A stretch of 64,000 nucleotides of DNA from Cryobacterium sp. CG_9.6 (GCF_029893365.1 NZ_JARXUZ010000001.1:248001-312000), one strand, 5' to 3'; positions 1 to 8,444 are shown, numbered from the stretch's first letter. The notes: generated from the sequence alone by a model not told the origin. Translations and numbers: made by a program.

Positions 1-552
1 GGAAACCACCCGGGCGGAGAGCTGCCGCACACTCGGCACCTCGGGGTTCAGGTCACCGGGACCATCGTCACGGATGCGAATGAGCAGGTTACTACCGTCG
101 CAGTCCCACTGAACCCGAACCTTGGCGACACCGCTCTGTTCCACCAGCGCGAGCACCGCTCCACGCACGATGGCGCGGGCTTCGTGGGCCACCTCGCCCG
201 GCAGTGCGCGCCCGTTAATCGGGGGCTCAATGAACTGCACGTCCAGGTCGCCGAAGCGCACGAGGGGTCGGAGGTCATCGCGCAGGCGCTCGAACGCGCG
301 CGCCACGGGTTCTTCGGTGAGTGAGCGGTCACGGTCGCTCACCGCGCGCAGCGCCACCATGGCCGACGCCGCGAGATCGGTGGCCGTCTGCCGGGCCGCT
401 TTGTCACTCGTTGAACTCGACCTCAGCACGGCGAGGAGTGACTCCAGGGTCGTTGCATGATTGTCGGTGAGATCGGCGATGATTCTGCTTCTCTCGGCGG
501 CGGCCAGGCGTGAGGCCTGACCCGAGTCGTGGGCGGGTAGGGGGGAAGTCAT
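1..552 (-). CDS. Histidine-kinase-like ATPase regulator, partial (3' end outside window)
   Basis: The frame is open from ATG at 552 to the window edge, giving 184 visible codons. The visible part has a helical N-terminal half (about residues 10-80) and then a stretch resembling the GHKL/HATPase_c fold of NarL-type sensor kinases, with a G1-like box DDGPGD near residue 166. The expected N-box asparagine is not obvious (HEARAIVRGAVLALVEQ), so ATP binding is uncertain. Similar actinobacterial proteins continue into a LuxR-type helix-turn-helix; whether this one does cannot be seen. It is divergent from hxlBA with about 100 bp between, so it is the obvious candidate regulator of formaldehyde fixation. 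That role is inferred from position. Confidence 0.6.
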   Translation of the reverse strand, partial: MTSPLPAHDSGQASRLAAAERSRIIADLTDNHATTLESLLAVLRSSSTSDKAARQTATDLAASAMVALRAVSDRDRSLTEEPVARAFERLRDDLRPLVRFGDLDVQFIEPPINGRALPGEVAHEARAIVRGAVLALVEQSGVAKVRVQWDCDGSNLLIRIRDDGPGDLNPEVPSVRQLSARVVS

Positions 553-560
553 GAACCCAG

Positions 561-605
561 CCTACCCGATAGGCGCTCTAACCACCCGAACGGGTAGGTA
601 ACCTA
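561..605. promoter_or_regulatory. Cluster of short palindromes between divergent regulator and hxlB
   Basis: Three adjacent dyads are visible: CCTA-N5-TAGG at 561-573, ACCCG-AA-CGGGT at 584-595 and TAGGT-A-ACCTA at 595-605. They lie in the only space available for the two divergent promoters and look like operator sites. The binding protein is unknown; the partial regulator at 1-552 is a candidate. Confidence 0.45.
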
Positions 606-654
606 GCCATTAGGTGGGCGGCAGGCCCGCCCGAAGGAGTAGAGGATAGTAAAC

Positions 655-1248
655 ATGAACGCAACGACAACTACCCCGACTCACGTCGCGACAACAGACG
701 CCCTTGGCGCTATTCTCGCCGAGAACGTGGGCGTCGTCGAGCAGCTGCAGTCGACATCCGCTGTTTCACTCGAAGCTGCGGCCGAGAGCCTGCGCACGGC
801 GGATCGCATCTTCGTGCTGGGTGCCGGCCGCTCCGGTCTCGCACTGAAGATGACGGCCATGCGCCTCATGCACCTCGGTCTCGACGTGCATGTGGTTGGC
901 GAAGTCACCGCACCGGCCATCACGGGTGGCGACGTGCTGCTCGTGGCCAGCGGCAGCGGAACAACGGGTGCCATTGTGCGCGCCGCTGAAACCGCGTCCG
1001 CGCTGGGCGTGACAATCGTGGCACTGACAACGGATGCCGCATCCACGCTGGCGAAGCTGGCGCAGGTGACGGTCGTTATTCCGGCTGCTGCCAAGCAAGA
1101 CCACGGTGGCCCCCTCTCGGTGCAGTACTCCGGTGGTTTGTTTGAGCAGAGCGTTCTTTTGGTTGGTGACTCTCTCTTCCACACGCTGTGGAAAGACTCC
1201 GGCGCTACGGCCGAGCAGCTGTGGCCCCGCCATGCCAACCTCGAATAA
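655..1248 (+). CDS. hxlB: 6-phospho-3-hexuloisomerase
   Basis: This SIS-domain isomerase converts D-arabino-3-hexulose 6-phosphate to fructose 6-phosphate, the second step of ribulose monophosphate formaldehyde assimilation or detoxification. The 197-residue protein has the usual family length. The sugar-phosphate loop VLGAGRSG lies near residue 53, and a second SIS loop VASGSGTTG near 101; the C-terminal stretch with SLFHTLW is typical of the family. ATG 655 has an AGAGGA ribosome site 8 bases upstream. hxlA follows after 58 bp on the same strand, so the pair is almost certainly one operon, in the order isomerase then synthase. Confidence 0.93.
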   Translation: MNATTTTPTHVATTDALGAILAENVGVVEQLQSTSAVSLEAAAESLRTADRIFVLGAGRSGLALKMTAMRLMHLGLDVHVVGEVTAPAITGGDVLLVASGSGTTGAIVRAAETASALGVTIVALTTDAASTLAKLAQVTVVIPAAAKQDHGGPLSVQYSGGLFEQSVLLVGDSLFHTLWKDSGATAEQLWPRHANLE

Positions 1249-1306
1249 GTACAACACCCCCTAAATTTTCACACTCCACATTTACGAATAACAGAAAGAA
1301 GACACC

Positions 1307-1930
1307 ATGAAGCTTCAGGTAGCAATGGACGTACTGACCACCGAGGCCGCACTCGAGCTCGCCGCTCAGGTTGCACCTCACGTCGACATCATTGAGCTCG
1401 GCACCCCGCTGATCAAGGCTGAGGGCCTGCGCGCCGTCACCGCGATCAAGGCCGCGCACCCCGACAAGATTGTCTTCGCTGACCTCAAGACGATGGATGC
1501 CGGCGAGCTCGAAGCCGACATCGCCTTCGCCGCCGGCGCCGACCTCGTGACCGTTCTGGGCACCGCCGGAGACAGCACCATCATCGGTGCCGTCGCCGCC
1601 GCGACGAAGCACGGCAAGGGCATCGTTGTTGACCTGATCGGCGTCGCCGACAAGGTCACCCGCGCCCGTGAGGTCACCGCACTCGGAGCACAGTTCGTTG
1701 AGATGCACGCCGGTCTTGACGAGCAGGCCGAAGAGGGCTTCAGCCTCGACACGCTGCTGAACCAGGGCGAGACCTCCAAGGTTCCGTTCTCGCTCGCTGG
1801 TGGCGTGAACCTCTCCACCATCGCCTCGGTGCAGCGCGCCGGTGCAACCGTTGCCGTCGCCGGTGGCGCTATCTATGGTGCAGAAGACCCCGCAGCAGCA
1901 GCCGCAGCACTGCGCGCCGCGATCATCTAA
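1307..1930 (+). CDS. hxlA: 3-hexulose-6-phosphate synthase
   Basis: This enzyme condenses formaldehyde with ribulose 5-phosphate to give hexulose 6-phosphate. It belongs to the orotidine-phosphate-decarboxylase-like (beta/alpha)8 family. The 207-residue protein starts MKLQVAMDVL and contains IIELGTPLIK near residue 29 and the catalytic-type ADLKTMDAGE near residue 58, both characteristic of HPS rather than KGPDC. It ends with a phosphate-binding GGAIYGAEDP near 187. It is followed directly by a strong intrinsic terminator, so the hxlBA unit ends here. The cytoplasmic role is probably formaldehyde detoxification; no methanol dehydrogenase is in view. Confidence 0.94.
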   Translation: MKLQVAMDVLTTEAALELAAQVAPHVDIIELGTPLIKAEGLRAVTAIKAAHPDKIVFADLKTMDAGELEADIAFAAGADLVTVLGTAGDSTIIGAVAAATKHGKGIVVDLIGVADKVTRAREVTALGAQFVEMHAGLDEQAEEGFSLDTLLNQGETSKVPFSLAGGVNLSTIASVQRAGATVAVAGGAIYGAEDPAAAAAALRAAII

Positions 1931-1949
1931 ATCGCACCACACGAAAAAT

Positions 1950-1980
1950 GCCGTCCTCACTCGTTGAGGGCGGCTTTTTT
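1950..1980 (+). terminator. Intrinsic terminator after hxlA
   Basis: GCCGTCCTCA and TGAGGGCGGC form a 10-bp stem with one G-U pair, a CTCGT loop and a run of T at 1975-1980. It ends the hxlBA transcript. Confidence 0.9.
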
Positions 1981-2066
1981 GTGTGCCGGCGCTCCGGGCA
2001 CCGAGGGCCGCGCGGTGCGAGCACCTGTCGGCTCGGTAAAACCCGTCATGGCCGCGGAGCATCGTG

Positions 2067-3026
2067 ATGGTGTTGACTGTGCGTATGGCGCAGAGATGGA
2101 TTGCTACAGACTTTGGCGGACTCGACGTGTTCGAGCAGGTGGAGACCGACGTGCCGACACCGGGACCGGGCGAGGTCACCATCGAGGTGCAGGCTGCCGG
2201 CATGAATCCGGCCGACTTCAAACATGTTGCCGGCGGCCAGGACCGGAACGCACTGCCCGTTGCGGTTGGCTACGAGGTGTCCGGTGTCATCTCGGCCCTC
2301 GGTTCCGACACCCAGATTGCCTCCGGCGGTGGTGCCATCGGTGACTCGGTGATCGCATTTCGGGTTGCGGGAGGTTACGCCTCCGCGATCACGGTGCCCG
2401 CGACGGATGTTTTTGCCAAGCCCGCGATTCTCAGTTTTCCCGAGGCCGCGAATCTGCTTCTTGCCGGTACGACCGCGGCCGAAATGCTGCACGTCACCGG
2501 CGTCACCCGTGGCGAGACGATTCTGGTGCACGGCGCATCGGGGGCAGTGGGGGTGAGCGTGCTGCAGCAGGCCAAGATCATGGGGGTTCACGTGATTGGC
2601 ACCTCGAGTGAAGCTAACTTTCATGTGGTTGCGAAGTTCGGCGGTCAGCCCGTGCTGTACGGCGAGGATCTCCGTGCGCGGGTACAGCGTGCGGCCCCGG
2701 ATGGCGTCGTCGCCGCGCTGGACTGCGTGGGCACGGACGAAGCCATTGACGTGTCGCTCGCGCTCGTGTCCGACCGCGCGCGCATCGTGAGCATCGCAGC
2801 CTTTGGGCGCGCGGAGCGTGATGGTTTTCGTATTATCGCCGGGGCCATTCCGGCCAGCACCGCATTTCGAAACGAGGCGCGGGCGCGCATCCTCGAGCTA
2901 GCGGATGCCGGCGACCTCGTTGTGCCGATGGCCAGAACGTTTCCGCTCTCCGCGGCTCGCGACGCGCTGGAGTTTCTGAGCAGCCAGCACCCCGGGGGCA
3001 AGCTTGCGCTGATTCCGGAGCGCTGA
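2067..3026 (+). CDS. Zinc-independent NADPH:quinone oxidoreductase-like (MDR family)
   Basis: This is a medium-chain dehydrogenase/reductase of the quinone oxidoreductase type. The N-terminal GroES-like half contains AAGMNPADFK, and the nucleotide-binding half has ILVHGASGAVGVSVLQQAK near residue 155. No structural zinc cysteine cluster is present, which fits the quinone-reductase branch. I chose ATG 2067 because GGAG lies 7 bases upstream; GTG 2064 and ATG 2085 are in frame alternatives. It is convergent with the MarR gene, and its substrate is unknown. Redox-active compounds are plausible given that neighbour. Confidence 0.85.
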   Translation: MVLTVRMAQRWIATDFGGLDVFEQVETDVPTPGPGEVTIEVQAAGMNPADFKHVAGGQDRNALPVAVGYEVSGVISALGSDTQIASGGGAIGDSVIAFRVAGGYASAITVPATDVFAKPAILSFPEAANLLLAGTTAAEMLHVTGVTRGETILVHGASGAVGVSVLQQAKIMGVHVIGTSSEANFHVVAKFGGQPVLYGEDLRARVQRAAPDGVVAALDCVGTDEAIDVSLALVSDRARIVSIAAFGRAERDGFRIIAGAIPASTAFRNEARARILELADAGDLVVPMARTFPLSAARDALEFLSSQHPGGKLALIPER

Positions 3027-3047
3027 CGCGAGGGTTGGACGCGAGCG

Positions 3048-3527
3048 TCAGGCCCGGTGTGTGGCCTCGAGGCCGCCGAGGATCGCGTCGGCGATCCGCC
3101 CGAGATCCTCGAGTTGCTGCGGAGTCAAGACGTTGACGACGCTCTGGCGAATGGCCTGCTCGTGGTGACTGCGGGCATCCGCTGCACTCTGTCGGCCCTT
3201 GTCGGTGAGCCGAATGAAGGAGCCGCGGTTGTCTTCGGGGCAGCCCTCTCGGCTGACGAGGCCGCGCGTCTCCATGCGGCGCAGCTGATGCGAGAGTCGG
3301 CTCTTCTCCCATTCGAGGCCGCAGCGCAGCGCCATGGCCCGCACGGACGCCTGGGGTGACTCCGACAGGGCCAGCAGAATCTCGTAGTCGGCTTCGGAGA
3401 GTCCGGTGTGCCGGGTCAGCTCCCGATTGAGATGACCGCCCAGCTGGGCGCGCAGTCGCTGGTAGCTCGCCCACGAGGCGGTTTGCGCTGCGGTAAGCGG
3501 CGAATCTGTCGGCTGCGAGTCGGTCAT
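3048..3527 (-). CDS. MarR-family transcriptional regulator
   Basis: A winged-helix repressor of about 160 residues. The recognition region (QASVRAMALRCGLEWEKSRLSHQLRRME) and the wing ending in GLVSREG are typical of MarR, followed by the C-terminal dimerisation helix. ATG 3527 (MTDSQ) was chosen; ATG 3536 is 3 codons upstream, and longer frames would run through the operators. Two matching palindromes lie just upstream, so autoregulation and control of the divergent transcript starting at 3601 are likely. The divergent target is now a remnant plus a flavin-dependent oxidoreductase. Confidence 0.87.
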   Translation of the reverse strand: MTDSQPTDSPLTAAQTASWASYQRLRAQLGGHLNRELTRHTGLSEADYEILLALSESPQASVRAMALRCGLEWEKSRLSHQLRRMETRGLVSREGCPEDNRGSFIRLTDKGRQSAADARSHHEQAIRQSVVNVLTPQQLEDLGRIADAILGGLEATHRA

Positions 3528-3540
3528 ACCGTCCATATTA

Positions 3541-3584
3541 GTTGATAAGTCAACCGAATGGCATAGAGTGGTTGACAGGTCAAC
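3541..3584. promoter_or_regulatory. Two MarR operator palindromes
   Basis: GTTGATAAGTCAAC (3541-3554) and GTTGACAGGTCAAC (3571-3584) share the pattern GTTGAYARGTCAAC and start 30 bp apart, about three helical turns. They lie between the MarR gene and the divergent transcript, covering both promoters. Confidence 0.75.
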
Positions 3585-3600
3585 TAAGGAGAACAACACG

Positions 3601-3687
3601 GTGACAACTCTGGGTATCCTCGGCGCGGGTCGCGTGGGGTCGGCAATCGCCCGCACCGCGCTGAAGGCCGGCTACACCCGCTCCTAA
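3601..3687 (+). pseudogene. N-terminal remnant of a Rossmann-fold NAD(P)H oxidoreductase
   Basis: GTG 3601 has a good AAGGAG ribosome site 9 bases upstream and opens a 28-codon frame ending in TAA at 3685. The peptide VTTLGILGAGRVGSAIART is the nucleotide-binding start of NADPH-dependent F420-reductase-like or prephenate-dehydrogenase-like proteins (GxGxxG), which normally run about 200 residues. The rest is missing. The promoter, operator and ribosome site survive, so the likely history is an internal deletion that joined this start to the following gene's upstream region. Confidence 0.6.
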
Positions 3688-3725
3688 GACTTACCCCACA
3701 CCCTCGACACGGCATTGGAATCCCC

Positions 3726-4760
3726 ATGGAAATAGGCGTCTACAGTTTTGGCGACACCCCGCGTAATCCCGACGGCTCGTTTCGATCCACGGCGGAGGCC
3801 ATCCGCAACCTGTTCGATGGGATAGTTCACGCCGACAAGGTGGGCCTGGACTTTTTCGGCGTGGGTGAGCACCACACCGTCGACATGCCCGCGTCTTCCC
3901 CGGCCGCGTTGATTTCGGCCGCGGCCGGTGCCACCACGCAGATTCGGCTCGGCAGCGCCGTCAGTGTTCTCAGCACGGATGACCCTGTACGCGTTTTTCA
4001 GCAGTTCGCCACAGCGGATGCCGTCTCGGGCGGACGCGTGGAAATCACCGCCGGCCGGGGATCGTCGGTGGAGTCGTATCCGCTGTTCGGCTACGACCTG
4101 CAGGACTACGACCGTCTCTATGAGGAGAAGCTCGATCTGCTTCTGACCATTAATGAGAACGAACGGGTCACCTGGTCGGGGAGTGTGCGTCCCGCGTTGA
4201 ATGACCTCGTGGTTGTGCCGCGGCCCGTCAATGGCCGGCTACCCATTTGGGTCGCCACCGGTGGAAGCGCGCCCTCCTCGGCCCGGGCCGGACGGCTCGG
4301 CCTACCGGTGGCCTACGCCATCATCGGCGGCGAGCCCGCCCGGTTTGCACCGCTCGCCGAGCTGTATCGGCGTTCGGCCGCTCAGGCCGGACACACCGGG
4401 GAGAACATCAAGGTGTCGGTCGCCGCATTCGGGCTTATCGCGCCCACGCGGCAGGAAGCGCTCGAACGGTTCTACCCGGGCTGGTACAACCTCAACCTCG
4501 AGATGGGCAAGCTTCGCGGCTGGCCCGCCCCGCAGCGTCGGCAATTTGAGCTGCAGGCGGAAGCGCCGGGGGCCTACTACGTGGGCTCTCCCGACGATAT
4601 TGCCGAGCGCATCGTGCACCTGCACGGCTATTTGGGTCACATGCGGCATTTCCTGCAAATGGACTTTGGTGGACTCCAGCAGGAGTACTTCCTCGAATCC
4701 ATTACCCTGCTGGCCACCGAAGTGAAACCCCGCGTGGCCCGCCTGCTCGCCGCAAAATAA
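3726..4760 (+). CDS. LLM-class flavin-dependent oxidoreductase
   Basis: A 344-residue bacterial-luciferase-like protein using FMN or F420. Family features include GVGEHH near residue 45, the strand TTQIRLGSAVSVLSTDDPVRVFQQFA, and ITAGRGSSVESYPLFG near 108. PIWVATGG near residue 178 is the usual second half signature. It is probably co-transcribed from the MarR-controlled promoter through the short remnant upstream, whose stop lies 38 bp away. No strong Shine-Dalgarno sequence is visible before ATG 3726. Substrate unknown. Confidence 0.87.
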   Translation: MEIGVYSFGDTPRNPDGSFRSTAEAIRNLFDGIVHADKVGLDFFGVGEHHTVDMPASSPAALISAAAGATTQIRLGSAVSVLSTDDPVRVFQQFATADAVSGGRVEITAGRGSSVESYPLFGYDLQDYDRLYEEKLDLLLTINENERVTWSGSVRPALNDLVVVPRPVNGRLPIWVATGGSAPSSARAGRLGLPVAYAIIGGEPARFAPLAELYRRSAAQAGHTGENIKVSVAAFGLIAPTRQEALERFYPGWYNLNLEMGKLRGWPAPQRRQFELQAEAPGAYYVGSPDDIAERIVHLHGYLGHMRHFLQMDFGGLQQEYFLESITLLATEVKPRVARLLAAK

Positions 4761-4772
4761 GCCGCATCGCAG

Positions 4773-4806
4773 CCGCTGGTGACCACCGAGTCAGGGTCAC
4801 CGGCGG
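4773..4806. terminator. Bidirectional hairpin between convergent genes
   Basis: CCGCTGGTGACC (4773-4784) pairs with GGTCACCGGCGG (4795-4806), 12 bp with one G-U pair and a 10-base loop. It lies between the stops of the convergent LLM and HAD genes. There is no T tract. Confidence 0.6.
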
Positions 4807-4809
4807 GGA

Positions 4810-5478
4810 CTAACCCAGAAGCAGCTTGCCCAGCCTGTCGGTGGAGTGAACAATGGCGAAGGCGTCAGCGGCTTCCGCCGGCGAACCGTAACCCCACTCC
4901 ACCAGAATGGCCGGCACGTTGTTCGCGGCGGCGCCCACCACGTCGTGGCTGCGGTCACCCACGAGCACGGCGGTCGTGACATCCGCACCGGTTTCGCCCA
5001 GGCGACGGAGTGCCTCGGCCACGATGTCGGCCTTGGTGATGCGGGAGCCGTCCGTGGACGCTCCGACCGTCACCGTGAAGAACCGGTTCAGGTCGAAGTG
5101 CGTCAGAATGTCGATGGCTTGCTGCTCGGGCTTGCTCGTGGCGAGAGCCAGGGGAATCCCGGCCTCGCTGATGCGCTCCAGCAGTCCGGCGATGCCCGGG
5201 TACACCGCAGTGTCGAGGGCGGCGGCACCGTGGTACTCGGAGCGATACACGAGAACGGCCGCAGCGGCCTCTTCCGGGCTCATTCCGGCGTAGTCCTGAA
5301 AGGCAGAGATCAGCGGAGGGCCGACGTATTCGAGCAGGTCGTGGTCGGAGGGAACGGGACGGCCGAGCAGAGCAAAGGTACGGGCCAACGAGCTGGTAAT
5401 GGCCGGGGCGGAATCGGTAATCGTTCCGTCGAGGTCGAAAAGAATCGCGCTCCAGGTGCGCGTTAAGGTGGGGTTCAC
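4810..5478 (-). CDS. HAD-family phosphatase, phosphoglycolate-phosphatase-like
   Basis: A 222-residue haloacid-dehalogenase hydrolase. Motif I is FDLDGTITDS near residue 13, motif II is LATSKP near 109, the motif III lysine lies in RITKADIV near 138, and motif IV is VLVGDRSHD near 162. The small helical cap resembles Gph/PpaX proteins. GTG 5478 is the first start that fits the family N-terminus, although an open frame continues further upstream. The substrate is probably a small phosphomonoester such as phosphoglycolate; this is inferred from the family. Confidence 0.85.
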   Translation of the reverse strand: MNPTLTRTWSAILFDLDGTITDSAPAITSSLARTFALLGRPVPSDHDLLEYVGPPLISAFQDYAGMSPEEAAAAVLVYRSEYHGAAALDTAVYPGIAGLLERISEAGIPLALATSKPEQQAIDILTHFDLNRFFTVTVGASTDGSRITKADIVAEALRRLGETGADVTTAVLVGDRSHDVVGAAANNVPAILVEWGYGSPAEAADAFAIVHSTDRLGKLLLG

Positions 5479-5697
5479 TTGCCTATCGTACGTGCGCGTG
5501 AGATAAAAGCCCCCATACACCCATGGTCTACCGGGTTGCTCGGGTTTGCGGCACGGCGGCCACGCCCCCAAAAATTCATCTCTGACCGGCCACGCGTGCG
5601 CGCCACGCACCCGCAGGTCTGGCACAATTCAGCAGAGTGTCATTTGTTGAGAGTTGGCCGATCCCGCGTGCCGGGTGGTTGTGGGAAAGGTCCTTGT

Positions 5698-6696
5698 ATG
5701 CGGCACTGGTGGCGACGGCCTGACGTTTTGATGGTGGGGGCGAGCGCTCCGGCATATGTCGCAACCCGCGAGGCGCTCACGGTTTTGTCACCGCAGGACC
5801 TCACGTCCCTGCGCTTTCTCGGCGCGGCTGCGATTCTCGGGCTCTACCTGCTCGTGACCAGGCAGCGCCTGCGGATCACCCGCCGGCACGTGCCGCGGGT
5901 ACTGGCCGTTGCACTGTGCGGCTACGGCGGGTACGGCCTGCTGCTGAGCCTCGGCCAGTCAACCGTTCCGGCCGGCACCACCAGCCTGCTGCTGAATATT
6001 TCTCCGGTCTTCGCGTTCATTCTGGGGTACTTCGTGCTCGTGGAGCGAACCACCACGCTCGGCTATCTGGGCATGCTCGTGGCAGTCGGTGGCGTCGTGA
6101 TCATCACCTTCGGTGACAGCACTGCCGGAGGTTTCGACGAGAACGCGCTCCTGATTGTGGGAGCAGCCCTGCTTCTGTCCGTCTTCCTCATCGTGCAGCA
6201 GCCTTTGCTGGCCCGGTTGCCACCGGTGGAGATCGTCTTCTGGGGGTGCGGTATTGGCGGCCTGCTCACACTGCCGCTGGCCACCTTTGACGCTGACCCG
6301 ACGCAGTTCACCATGAACTTCTGGGTAGCGATCACGGTGCTGGTGGTTCTGAGCACGGTGATCGGCTACTCATTGTGGAACGTGACCCTCAAGCACACCA
6401 GTGTGGCGGAGGGTGGCTCGCTTCTGCTGATCGTGCCCATTTTCTCGGTTCTTCTGGGCTGGCTGGTGCTCGGCGAGGTTCCCAGCGTCACCGCCGTGCT
6501 GGGCGGCGGCATCGCCCTCACCGGAGTGGTCATGCTCTCGCGCGCGACCTCTCGGCGCAAGTTGGCTGGCCCCGGCCTGCTCACCGGTGCTATTCCCATC
6601 ATCGACGTGCATCCGGGACTGCCACCTAGTGTGACGACGCCGCTCACCCTCGATGACCTGCCGCACCTCGAGTTGGTCACCACAGACATCCGCTAG
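5698..6696 (+). CDS. EamA/DMT-family transporter
   Basis: A 332-residue inner-membrane protein with about ten predicted membrane segments arranged as two EamA repeats; the second repeat ends at GLALTGVVML-type sequence near residue 280. A hydrophilic tail of about 45 residues follows. ATG 5698 has GGAAAGG 7 bases upstream; the frame is open further upstream but codes for non-family sequence. Solute unknown; DMT exporters commonly export amino acids or metabolites. Its stop overlaps the stop of the convergent gene by 4 bp. Confidence 0.85.
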   Translation: MRHWWRRPDVLMVGASAPAYVATREALTVLSPQDLTSLRFLGAAAILGLYLLVTRQRLRITRRHVPRVLAVALCGYGGYGLLLSLGQSTVPAGTTSLLLNISPVFAFILGYFVLVERTTTLGYLGMLVAVGGVVIITFGDSTAGGFDENALLIVGAALLLSVFLIVQQPLLARLPPVEIVFWGCGIGGLLTLPLATFDADPTQFTMNFWVAITVLVVLSTVIGYSLWNVTLKHTSVAEGGSLLLIVPIFSVLLGWLVLGEVPSVTAVLGGGIALTGVVMLSRATSRRKLAGPGLLTGAIPIIDVHPGLPPSVTTPLTLDDLPHLELVTTDIR

Positions 6697-7133
6697 CCGC
6701 GCGGCTGGAGCGTGCTCCTCGCCTGACGAATCGAGGCCTCGATGCTGTACATGTGACAGGCGAAGTCGTGCCGGTTCACGAGGCCGCTGGAGAAGACGAA
6801 GCGCAGCAGTTCGGAGCAGACGGCCACCTGCACCCGCCGCTCGGCCAGCTCTGCTGCCAGCCAGGGGGGCTCCAGAAAGAGGCCGATCACAAAGATGAGG
6901 TCGCCGGCATGCATGGTGCGGGCCATGGCGTTGTCGGGCGCGAACTCCCGCTCGGCCAGCAGTAGCTCCTGATCCGCCGTCATGAGAATTGCGGGGCCGT
7001 CCAGTTCGAGGCACACGTACAGGTGCGCTTCCACCTGGTTGATACGGCGAAGGGCAACGCCCTTTTTGCGCGCCCGGTAGGCGTTGAAGAAGGAGTCGAG
7101 AATGTCATTAATGTGGGGTTCGTGAGTATTCAT
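6693..7133 (-). CDS. Hypothetical protein
   Basis: A 146-residue soluble protein starting MNTHEPHIND, which I do not recognise. It has no signal peptide or membrane segment. The middle (FVIGLFLEPPWLAAELAERRVQVAVCSE, read in parts) is moderately hydrophobic and probably folded. Codon use matches neighbours, so it is a real gene rather than a shadow. It lies 51 bp downstream of nucS on the same strand and may be co-transcribed. Confidence 0.65.
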   Translation of the reverse strand: MNTHEPHINDILDSFFNAYRARKKGVALRRINQVEAHLYVCLELDGPAILMTADQELLLAEREFAPDNAMARTMHAGDLIFVIGLFLEPPWLAAELAERRVQVAVCSELLRFVFSSGLVNRHDFACHMYSIEASIRQARSTLQPRG

Positions 7134-7184
7134 GCCCACACTGTGACAGCCACCACCGACACTCACGGTGGCCACGAAAACGCC

Positions 7185-7880
7185 CTAGAAGAGGCGAGTT
7201 TTTGTGTCGTCGATGCCGCGCATGGCATCGTAGTCGAGCAGCAGGCAGCGGATGCCCCGGTCCTCGGCCAAGCGCCGAGCCTGCGGCTTAATCTCCTGTG
7301 CGGCGAACACCCCGAGCACCGGGGCAAGGTGGGGATCGCGGTTCATCAGCTCGAGGTACCGAGTGAGCTGTTCCACGCCGTCAATGTCTCCACGCCGCTT
7401 CAATTCCACGGCCACCGAGTGCCCGCTGGCATCCTGAGCGAGGATATCGACCGGACCGATCGCCGTCATATATTCGCGACGCACCAGGGTGTGGCCCTCG
7501 CCGAGCAGGTGAATATGTTCGGCCAACAGCTGTTGCAGGTGGGCCTCGACGCCCTCTTTAATGAGTCCCGGGTCGATGCCCAGTTCATGGGCGGAGTCAT
7601 GCTGCACATCGAAGATGCTCACCACCAGTTCGTCGGCGGTCTTCAGGTGCGTCACCGTCCACAGTGCGGTGATTCCCGCAGCGGCCTGGTCGGCGTCAGG
7701 CTCCTGCACCGACATTGCGCACGGAGGGCTCATCCAGTTCAGCGGCTTGTAGGAGCCGCCGTCAGAGTGAATGAGCAGACTTCCATCCGCTTTGATCATG
7801 AGCAGCCGGGTGGCCAGCGGCAGATGCGCATTGAGCCTTCCGGCGTAGTCAACGGAGCAATTCGCAATAACAAGGCGCAC
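7185..7880 (-). CDS. nucS: Mismatch-specific endonuclease NucS
   Basis: NucS/EndoMS cuts both strands at mismatches and replaces MutS/MutL in many actinobacteria. The 231-residue protein has the usual size. It shows the N-terminal DNA-binding half ([16 protein letters not shown]), then the RecB-like nuclease motif VDILAQD...VAVELKRRG near residues 145-160 with the catalytic Asp, Glu and Lys. It ends TKTRLF, like the short C-terminal beta-clamp-binding tail known in mycobacterial NucS. It acts on DNA in the cytoplasm. A hypothetical gene follows on the same strand. Confidence 0.95.
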   Translation of the reverse strand: MRLVIANCSVDYAGRLNAHLPLATRLLMIKADGSLLIHSDGGSYKPLNWMSPPCAMSVQEPDADQAAAGITALWTVTHLKTADELVVSIFDVQHDSAHELGIDPGLIKEGVEAHLQQLLAEHIHLLGEGHTLVRREYMTAIGPVDILAQDASGHSVAVELKRRGDIDGVEQLTRYLELMNRDPHLAPVLGVFAAQEIKPQARRLAEDRGIRCLLLDYDAMRGIDDTKTRLF

Positions 7881-7942
7881 AGGTGAAGTTTAACCGGCTG
7901 AGCGACGCCCCCGCGCACAGCGGTGGTCGTGTCGGGGGCCGG

Positions 7943-7979
7943 CCCGACGCATCCGCTCACGGCAAGCGGATGCGTCGGG
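7943..7979 (-). terminator. Perfect 15-bp hairpin after the dha operon
   Basis: CCCGACGCATCCGCT (7943-7957) and its exact complement (7965-7979) enclose a 7-base loop. It starts 6 bases beyond the stop of the last operon gene at 7986. No clear T tract, but the position suggests termination or 3'-end protection. Confidence 0.7.
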
Positions 7980-7985
7980 AACGGT

Positions 7986-8387
7986 TTACAGTGCCCCGAC
8001 GCCGGCCTCAGCCACGGTCTGGTCCTGCTCGCCGCTGCCACTGCTCACACCGATCGCACCGATGACGCTGCCGTCACGACTAATCGGGATTCCGCCGGCA
8101 AAGATCATGATTCGGCCCTGATTGCTGTTGTGAATGCCGTAGAACTGGTCGCCGGGCTGGGAGTGATCGGACAGATCCTTGGTGGACATCTCAAAGGCCC
8201 GTGCGGTGAAGGCCTTGTTGATCGAAATATCGATGCTGCCGAGCATTCCGCCGTCCATGCGCACGTGCGCAACGAGGTTACCCCCGCCGTCCACGACGGC
8301 AATATTCATGGGTTGTCCGATTTCGTCGGCGCGGATCTCGGCGGCCGCGATAACGCGTCGTGCGTCGGCCAGGGTGAGTGTGCTCAT
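7986..8387 (-). CDS. GlcG/HbpS-family (DUF336) protein
   Basis: A 133-residue protein of the heme-degrading/HbpS-like fold. Family signatures are NIAVVDGGGNLVAH near residue 28, FYGIHNS near 82, and IFAGGIPI followed by GAIGVSSGSGEQDQ near 95-118. ATG 8387 has AGGAGAA 5 bases upstream. No signal peptide is seen, unlike secreted HbpS of Streptomyces. It is the last gene of the dhaL-dhaK operon. DUF336 proteins often accompany diol and glycerol catabolism genes; the function here is not known. Confidence 0.87.
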   Translation of the reverse strand: MSTLTLADARRVIAAAEIRADEIGQPMNIAVVDGGGNLVAHVRMDGGMLGSIDISINKAFTARAFEMSTKDLSDHSQPGDQFYGIHNSNQGRIMIFAGGIPISRDGSVIGAIGVSSGSGEQDQTVAEAGVGAL

Positions 8388-8444
8388 CAAAGTTCTCCTG
8401 TCTGGATGGAACGGTGAGTGGAACGGGTGGAACCGGGGAGTGGA

